From assembly GCA_900548085.1 (NCBI GenBank), contig URJF01000050.1, positions 1 through 9,925 of the forward strand: a DNA stretch of 9,925 bases, written 5' to 3'. Of the stretch, positions 1 to 4,499 are shown one piece after another. Position 1 is the first letter of the stretch. The number at the start of each line of letters is the position of its first letter. The notes under the pieces are model-generated. The model saw nothing but the letters and a program-made list of their open reading frames with translations. It made no database searches and was not told where the DNA came from. The DNA is from an uncultured Oscillospiraceae bacterium. Lineage in GTDB: Bacteria > Bacillota > Clostridia > Oscillospirales > Acutalibacteraceae. The position numbers and the translations under genes were made by a program.

Positions 1-16
1 AAATAATATAGAAAAA

Positions 17-23
17 GTGAGGT
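17..23 (+). promoter_or_regulatory. Ribosome binding site of spoVAC
   Basis: GTGAGGT lies 6 bases before the ATG at 30 and supports that start. The promoter, expected to be forespore-type by analogy with other spoVA operons, would lie left of the window or in an upstream gene and cannot be seen. Confidence 0.6.
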
Positions 24-29
24 AATATT

Positions 30-473
30 ATGAGCATATCTAACAGTGATTATTCTAAAATGACAGACAAAGCAAGTCCGCACTCGCCAAAGCTTTTGAA
101 CAGTGTAAAAGCGTTCGTATTCGGCGGTGGAATATGCCTGTTCGGTCAACTGATTAACGGACTGTTTCAGTCATTGGGAATGAACGAGGAGCAAGTAAAG
201 CTCGCCACTCCGTCAACGGTAATCATAATCACCGCAATACTGACCGGAATAGGTGTTTATGACAAAATTGCCCGTCACGCCGGAGCCGGTGCATTTGTAC
301 CAATATCGGGGTTTGCAAATTCTGTTGTATCCCCCGCTCTGGAATTTCAGCACGAAGGTCTTGTGCTAGGCACAGCTGCCCAAATGTTCTCTATAGCAGG
401 GCCTGTGCTGGTGTACGGTACTGCATCTGCATCGCTGTACGGACTGATAGCCTTTATTTTTAAACTGTACTAA
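30..473 (+). CDS. spoVAC: Stage V sporulation protein AC (SpoVAC)
   Basis: SpoVAC is an inner-membrane component of the SpoVA channel, which moves Ca2+-dipicolinate into the developing spore and releases it at germination; the Bacillus protein has mechanosensitive-channel behaviour (established for the family). The 147 residues match the usual length of about 150. Visible signatures are HSPK near residues 18-21, a first hydrophobic segment at about 26-46, a second at 62-80, the glycine-rich stretch AGAGAFVPISGFANS at 84-98 followed by ALE, EGLVLG at 109-114, and a C-terminal hydrophobic region at 118-145. The N-terminal extension and HSPK separate it from the shorter paralogue SpoVAE. The ATG at 30 has a good ribosome binding site. 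No spoVAD or spoVAE follows; the next gene is on the opposite strand and the stop codons overlap (TAA 471-473 against minus-strand TAG 470-472). Any SpoVA partners must lie upstream or elsewhere. Confidence 0.93.
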   Translation: MSISNSDYSKMTDKASPHSPKLLNSVKAFVFGGGICLFGQLINGLFQSLGMNEEQVKLATPSTVIIITAILTGIGVYDKIARHAGAGAFVPISGFANSVVSPALEFQHEGLVLGTAAQMFSIAGPVLVYGTASASLYGLIAFIFKLY

Positions 474-1414
474 ATGTGGTTCTCGTATCTTTCAGCAGTG
501 ATGATACCGTCGTTTACATTCAGCTTGCAGATACGGGCATTGCGTGCGTCAAAGGCACTTTCGCCTATATCATCGTAATCTCTCGCATGATAAACGGCGT
601 ACCACTGACCGTCCTCTTTTATCATAGAATGATGTCCTGTGCCCTCCTCAAAATCATTTGCGGCAATAACAGGGTGGTAGGTATTGGCGTCAGGATATTT
701 TTCAAACTTAATCTTGGTCAAATCGGTTTCGTCGGTTTTTGCTCTGGCATAGCCTATGTAATATGTAGGCTGCTCAAAGCAATTACCGCTGTACATAACA
801 TATTGCCAATCGCCCTCTTTGAAATAGAACGCACCCTCTATGGTATGCCAATGCTGGCCTTTTTTGTATCTGTCACGGCGATAAATATCCTCATCGAGTG
901 TTGGCTCAACTACAGTCACAGGCTCGCCCTTTGCTGTCATGGGGTCTAACAACTTGTCTACTACAATGTATGTGCCTATTCTGTCGCCGTCAAAACGATT
1001 GGTACTGTAAAAAATGAACAAACCGCTTTCGTTCTGCACCACTTGGCTGTCAATACTAAAAGGATGCAAAAGCTGCTTTTCGTTACCGAAGGGGCCTAAA
1101 GGATTGTCGGCAACGCTGACGAACATTGCGCCTCTGTGTCCGCCTGCATCTGGCTCATCATCATATATTTCTATACTGTTGTACATATAGAATTTGCCGT
1201 CGTATTCTATAACGCTGGGTGCCCAAAACTCCTCTAATCCCTCTTTTGTAAACACCTGACCGTAATACTGCCATCCGCTGAAAAGGTTGTCGGAATAGTA
1301 GGCATAGATGCCGTGGTGACCGGTAACATAGATATAATACTTGTCGCCGCTCTTAAAAATGAATGGGTCTGCCTGACCACGATAATTCTCTTTGTCTATA
1401 GATAATAAGTGCAT
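470..1414 (-). CDS. Glycoside hydrolase family 43 protein, cytoplasmic
   Basis: This is a five-bladed beta-propeller glycosidase of the GH43 type, a family acting mainly on arabinose- or xylose-containing glycosides. The 314 residues are a single catalytic domain. Each blade begins with typical pieces: GQADPFIF (catalytic-base Asp16), EEFWAPSV at 61-68, a middle segment with Asp122 (likely pKa modulator) before SQVVQNESGLFIFYS, TIEGAFYF (general-acid Glu193), and GTGHHS at 258-263, where family members place a metal-binding His. There is no signal peptide and no carbohydrate-binding module, so it probably trims imported oligosaccharides in the cytoplasm. The exact substrate cannot be read from the sequence. 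The start at 1414 follows AAGAGGA, which overlaps the stop codon of the 166-aa gene upstream (11-base gap), so the two are probably one transcript with translational coupling. The 3' end meets the spoVAC stop with no terminator between. Confidence 0.88.
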   Translation of the reverse strand: MHLLSIDKENYRGQADPFIFKSGDKYYIYVTGHHGIYAYYSDNLFSGWQYYGQVFTKEGLEEFWAPSVIEYDGKFYMYNSIEIYDDEPDAGGHRGAMFVSVADNPLGPFGNEKQLLHPFSIDSQVVQNESGLFIFYSTNRFDGDRIGTYIVVDKLLDPMTAKGEPVTVVEPTLDEDIYRRDRYKKGQHWHTIEGAFYFKEGDWQYVMYSGNCFEQPTYYIGYARAKTDETDLTKIKFEKYPDANTYHPVIAANDFEEGTGHHSMIKEDGQWYAVYHARDYDDIGESAFDARNARICKLNVNDGIITAERYENHI

Positions 1415-1425
1415 AAAAAATCCTC

Positions 1426-1926
1426 TTAGTTTTTATTTTGCTTTTCTGCCTCGAGCTCAGCTTTTTCTTTGTAGAACATATTGGCTTTTACATAGACCTC
1501 TATAAAGCCTCTGATAATCTCAGCCATCTCTCCCTCGCTGTAATTGTGGAGCAGGATATGCTCGTCATCATCTATTGCGAGAGGACCCTTTTCGTAATCG
1601 TTAAAACAAGGCATAAGAGAGTAGTTAGTCTTAGTCTTAACTATACTGATGAGAGTATAATCCGAGGTAGCATTAACAAAGCCCTTTTTCTTAGTATAAC
1701 GCTCAATGGTAGAAGTAGCCACATCGTCATTATGTTTTTTTGTATAGCAGGCGTCAATTACCTTTTCGATATAGCTCTCAAGTGCTTTGTCTGTATAAGG
1801 TGCTTTAAGCAGGAACACCTTGTCGATATCGGCTATTCCGTACTTGTCACTTTCACCGCAAGGGATACCGATGAGATTTTCGTCCTTATCAACATAAATA
1901 GATATAGTATAAAATTCTTTTTCCAT
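1426..1926 (-). CDS. Unrecognised 166-aa protein with an internal two-fold repeat
   Basis: I do not recognise this protein with confidence. It is cytoplasmic (no signal peptide or membrane segment), acidic in the middle, with a charged Lys/Glu-rich tail from about residue 149. Residues 6-60 and 90-145 align with almost no gaps: Y6-T7 with Y90-T91, N17 with N101, P22-C23 with P106-C107, G30 with G114, I34-D35 with I118-D119, L39-L40 with L125-L126, then a helix-like stretch containing I53/I138 and I57/I142. The layout is strand, PC turn, strand, helix, twice. It vaguely recalls the CdiI_3/DUF1436 type of immunity protein, which is a guess. The ATG at 1926 has AAAGGA 7 bases upstream and its own promoter at 1952-1980. 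It is the first gene of a unit with the GH43 hydrolase; no toxin gene is nearby. Confidence 0.75.
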   Translation of the reverse strand: MEKEFYTISIYVDKDENLIGIPCGESDKYGIADIDKVFLLKAPYTDKALESYIEKVIDACYTKKHNDDVATSTIERYTKKKGFVNATSDYTLISIVKTKTNYSLMPCFNDYEKGPLAIDDDEHILLHNYSEGEMAEIIRGFIEVYVKANMFYKEKAELEAEKQNKN

Positions 1927-1951
1927 AGGATAGTCCTTTCTTTTTTCAATA

Positions 1952-1980
1952 ATTATATATTAAGTAATTGAAAAATTCAA
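1952..1980 (-). promoter_or_regulatory. Promoter of the 166-aa gene / GH43 unit
   Basis: Reading the minus strand, TTGAAT (plus 1975-1980) and TATAAT (plus 1952-1957) are separated by exactly 17 bases and lie about 25 bases before the ATG at 1926. This is a near-consensus sigma-A-type promoter. Confidence 0.7.
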
Positions 1981-1996
1981 CAATAAGTGGTAATAT
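1968..1996 (+). promoter_or_regulatory. Promoter of the reductase-acpS unit
   Basis: TTGAAA (1968-1973) and TAATAT (1991-1996) are spaced 17 bases apart, with TG one base before the -10 box (extended -10). The expected transcription start is near 2003 and the ATG is at 2028. The -35 box abuts the divergent -35 of the minus-strand unit; the two together read TTGAA-AAA-TTCAA. Confidence 0.65.
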
Positions 1997-2027
1997 TTAT
2001 TAAAATAGGACACAGGGGCGGATTTTG

Positions 2028-2693
2028 ATGAAAAAGGTTCTCATAACCGGAGGCGCAACAGGTATAGGCAAGGCTTGTGCGGAATTGTTCATGAAGCAAG
2101 GGTACGATGTAACAGTCACCCACCACGATACTCTGGTAGACTACGGAGTCAAAATACTGAACTGTGATTTGGCTAAGCCGGAAGAAATCGAAACAATGTT
2201 CCAAAAGCTCGGCGACATTGACATATTAGTAAACAATGCCGGAGTGTCACTGATAAAAATGATAAATGACACCACAATCTATGACTACGAAAAAGTTACT
2301 GCCATAAATGAAAGAGCGGTATATTTTTGCAGCAAATATGCGGCACTGAGTATGCTGAAAAGACACAGCGGTGCGATAATCAACATATCATCTATGTGGG
2401 GACAGTGCGGTGCAAGTTGCGAAACTCTATACAGTATGACTAAGGCAGGCGTTATCGGACTGACTAAGGCATTGGCTCAGGAACTGGCGCCCAGCGGAAT
2501 AACAGTCAACTGCGTATGTCCCGGCATAATAGACACACGAATGAACGAGCAGTTCGACAAAAATGAGCTGGAGGATGAAGTACCTATGGGCAGACTCGGT
2601 ACACCTGAAGAAATAGCAAAGGCGGTACAGTTCTTCGCAGAAAGCGATTATATCACCGGACAAATACTCGGAGTGAACGGCGGTATAGTATGA
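2028..2693 (+). CDS. Short-chain dehydrogenase/reductase, YmfI-like (candidate EF-P 5-aminopentanone reductase; FabG-like alternative)
   Basis: This is an NAD(P)H-dependent classical SDR of 221 residues, slightly shorter than the usual 245 because the segment after the second beta strand is trimmed. Visible motifs are TGGATGIG at 7-14 (cofactor loop), NNAG at 69-72, Asn94, and the catalytic set Ser122, Tyr135 and Lys139 in the YSMTK motif, followed by PG at 165-166 and a GVNGG ending. The stretch SSMWGQCGASCE at 121-132 resembles the YmfI branch, which in Bacillus reduces the 5-aminopentanone modification on elongation factor P, more than housekeeping FabG. That assignment is from memory of the family, so FabG (3-oxoacyl-ACP reductase) remains possible, particularly because acpS follows. 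The ATG at 2028 is preferred over TTG at 2025 because AGGGGCGG ends 5 bases before the ATG. Its last codons overlap the acpS start (ATGA, 2690-2693). Confidence 0.85.
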   Translation: MKKVLITGGATGIGKACAELFMKQGYDVTVTHHDTLVDYGVKILNCDLAKPEEIETMFQKLGDIDILVNNAGVSLIKMINDTTIYDYEKVTAINERAVYFCSKYAALSMLKRHSGAIINISSMWGQCGASCETLYSMTKAGVIGLTKALAQELAPSGITVNCVCPGIIDTRMNEQFDKNELEDEVPMGRLGTPEEIAKAVQFFAESDYITGQILGVNGGIV

Positions 2694-2998
2694 GAGTAGG
2701 AACAGACATAGTACAAATAAGCAGAATCTCTGAAAGCATAAAAAGTGAGCATTTTCTAAAAACTGTGTTCACCGAAAGCGAGTGCAAATATGCAAAAAAA
2801 GCTGAAAGCTACGCCGGATTATTTGCGGCAAAAGAGGCATACCTAAAAGCTTTAGGCACCGGAATAGACAGAAGGCTGAACGAAATAGAAATACTCCACG
2901 ACGAAAAAGGCAAGCCCTATATCAGCGGAGCACCCAACAGTGACCTGTCTATATCTCACGACGGAGAATATGCAATAGCTGTAGTAATAACAGAATAA
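2690..2998 (+). CDS. acpS: Holo-[acyl-carrier-protein] synthase (AcpS)
   Basis: AcpS transfers the 4'-phosphopantetheine arm of coenzyme A to a serine of apo-ACP, switching on fatty-acid synthesis in the cytoplasm. The 102 residues are compact against about 120 in Bacillus, but the family core is intact: GTDIV with the Mg2+ ligand Asp6, Arg12 in the following basic helix, FAAKEAYLKALGTGI at 45-59 with the second metal ligand Glu49, the EIEI strand, GKPYI at 74-78, and the C-terminal SISHDGEYAIAVV. The Arg common before FAAKEA is Leu44 here, a variation I believe also occurs in other Clostridia. Translation starts inside the reductase stop (4-base overlap), which implies coupling and matched dosage. 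It is followed within 5 bases by a hairpin with a U-run. Confidence 0.93.
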   Translation: MRVGTDIVQISRISESIKSEHFLKTVFTESECKYAKKAESYAGLFAAKEAYLKALGTGIDRRLNEIEILHDEKGKPYISGAPNSDLSISHDGEYAIAVVITE

Positions 2999-3002
2999 AA
3001 GG

Positions 3003-3042
3003 AACCTCTACGATGCCGCACAGCGCAGAAGTAGAGGTTTTT
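3003..3042 (+). terminator. Hairpin terminator or attenuator between acpS and the MATE gene
   Basis: AACCTCTAC (3003-3011) pairs perfectly with GTAGAGGTT (3031-3039) around a 19-base loop, and the 3' arm runs into five T residues (3038-3042). It resembles an intrinsic terminator for the reductase-acpS unit. Only 25 bases separate its end from the MATE start codon, so no promoter fits downstream. The MATE gene must therefore depend on read-through or on a promoter inside acpS. Confidence 0.7.
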
Positions 3043-3054
3043 AATATACAACGC

Positions 3055-3061
3055 AGGAAGG
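3055..3061 (+). promoter_or_regulatory. Ribosome binding site deciding the MATE start
   Basis: AGGAAGG sits 6 bases before GTG at 3068. The next in-frame ATG (3113) has no Shine-Dalgarno sequence, so the GTG is the likelier start. Confidence 0.65.
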
Positions 3062-3067
3062 ATAGGA

Positions 3068-4447
3068 GTGATAAGTACGAAAAAAGTAAGAACAAAAACA
3101 AACACAAATCTAATGACCGAAGGAAACATAGCAAAACAGCTGTTTTTCTTTTCCATACCCCTTATACTCGGCAACCTGTTGCAGCAGTTATACAACACGG
3201 CTGATTCAATAGTAGTAGGAAACTTCGTAGGCAGCAATGCACTTGCGGCAGTAGGCTCCGGCACGGTGCTGATAAATCTGATAATCGCTTTCAGCCAGGG
3301 AACAGCGGTAGGTGCAGGCGTAGTAATAGCTCAATACATAGGTGCAAAGCACAAGGAAAAATTGTCTGAGGCGGTGCATACTTCGGTAGCGATAGCCCTA
3401 ATTATAGGTGCGGCGTTGTCGCTGTTCGGCGTACTATTCAGCAAAACACTGCTGATATGGATGAAAACGCCAAAAGAGGTACTGAGTGAATCTGTGGTAT
3501 ATCTGCGGATTTATTTTGCGGGACTGATATTCAATGTAATATACAATATGGCGGCAGGCATTATGAACGCCGCAGGTAACTCTAAGCGTTCATTGCGTTA
3601 TCTCGCCTACGCCTCGGTAACAAACATTATACTCGACCTACTATTTGTAGGACTGCTGAAGATGGGCATTATGGGTGCGGCTCTGGCTACAGATATCAGC
3701 CAGTTACTGTCGGGTGTTCTGTCAATGCTGTTTTTAATGAGAGTAAATGAAGACTACAAGGTGACGCTGAAAAAAATAAAGCTACACAAGGAGTCTGCCA
3801 AGAAGATAATCCGAGTAGGACTCCCTACCGGACTGCAAAATACAGTTATATCAATATCCAATGTACTGGTGCAATCGGGTATAAACGGCTTTGGTGCAAC
3901 GGCAATGGCTGGATTCGGAGCATATCTAAAGGTAGACGGCTTTAACATTTTGCCGGTGCTCAGTTTCAGTATGGCGGCAACCACCTTTGTAGGTCAAAAC
4001 TACGGTGCAGGGAAAATAGACAGAGTAAAAAAAGGTATGTGGATAACTCTCGGTATGGTAACGCTGTACACGATAGTAACAGGTGCCCTGCTGCTTACAT
4101 TCTCTCACCAAATTATCAGGCTTTTTTCTGCCGACACGGCGGTAATCGCCTACGGTGCAGACGCAATGAAATATTTTTGTCCGTTCTATTTTGTGCTGGG
4201 AATACTGAACTGCCTGGCAGGAACTGTACGAGGCACAGGTAAAACAATGCCGCCGATGATAATAATGCTCATATCTATGTGCATATTCAGAATCTTTTGG
4301 ATTCAGCTGGCTCTGCCGAGAATAGGCACAATAGAGGGAATATATATGCTCTACCCTGTTTCCTGGGCAATAGGAGCGGCTATGATGGTGCTGTACACCA
4401 TTTGGGGTAAATGGATAGACCCCAAAAAGCTCATTGGCAACAATTAG
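3068..4447 (+). CDS. MATE family multidrug efflux transporter
   Basis: MATE proteins are polytopic inner-membrane antiporters that export cationic drugs and other compounds in exchange for Na+ or H+. The 459 residues match the family length, with about twelve hydrophobic segments in two pseudo-symmetric halves. Characteristic stretches are FSIPLILGNLLQQLYNTADS at 28-47, VVGNFVGSNALAAVG at 49-63, the second-half counterpart GLPTGLQNTV at 251-260, FVGQNYGAGK at 307-316 and RGTGKTMPP at 388-396. The N-terminus before residue 17 is basic and cytosolic. It begins at GTG 3068 behind AGGAAGG. It is same-strand with acpS but separated by a hairpin, so expression is probably by read-through or attenuation. 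It ends at TAG 4445-4447, just ahead of a bidirectional terminator. The substrate cannot be predicted; clostridial members are usually labelled NorM/DinF-like without functional data. Confidence 0.93.
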   Translation: MISTKKVRTKTNTNLMTEGNIAKQLFFFSIPLILGNLLQQLYNTADSIVVGNFVGSNALAAVGSGTVLINLIIAFSQGTAVGAGVVIAQYIGAKHKEKLSEAVHTSVAIALIIGAALSLFGVLFSKTLLIWMKTPKEVLSESVVYLRIYFAGLIFNVIYNMAAGIMNAAGNSKRSLRYLAYASVTNIILDLLFVGLLKMGIMGAALATDISQLLSGVLSMLFLMRVNEDYKVTLKKIKLHKESAKKIIRVGLPTGLQNTVISISNVLVQSGINGFGATAMAGFGAYLKVDGFNILPVLSFSMAATTFVGQNYGAGKIDRVKKGMWITLGMVTLYTIVTGALLLTFSHQIIRLFSADTAVIAYGADAMKYFCPFYFVLGILNCLAGTVRGTGKTMPPMIIMLISMCIFRIFWIQLALPRIGTIEGIYMLYPVSWAIGAAMMVLYTIWGKWIDPKKLIGNN

Positions 4448-4466
4448 ATTTTCAAATAAGACAAAC

Positions 4467-4499
4467 AAAAAACAGGCACAATATTGTGCCTGTTTTTTT
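4467..4499. terminator. Bidirectional terminator between the MATE gene and the large secreted protein gene
   Basis: This is a perfect palindrome centred at 4482/4483: six As, CAGGCACAAT and its complement, then seven Ts. It gives a stem of more than ten pairs with a U-run on either transcript. It sits 19 bases after the MATE stop. The stop codon of the converging minus-strand gene (4498-4500) overlaps its edge, so one element ends both transcripts. Confidence 0.9.

Noticed and set aside
476..949. Plus-strand open frame of 157 codons opposite the GH43 gene
   Set aside because: It lies wholly antisense to a protein with clear GH43 motifs, has no ribosome binding site and no family-like pattern; it is a shadow frame.
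1438..1971. Plus-strand open frame of 177 codons covering the whole 166-aa gene
   Set aside because: It is longer than the gene opposite, but its start lacks a Shine-Dalgarno sequence and it would run through both divergent promoters. The minus-strand frame has a promoter, a ribosome binding site and an internal protein repeat.
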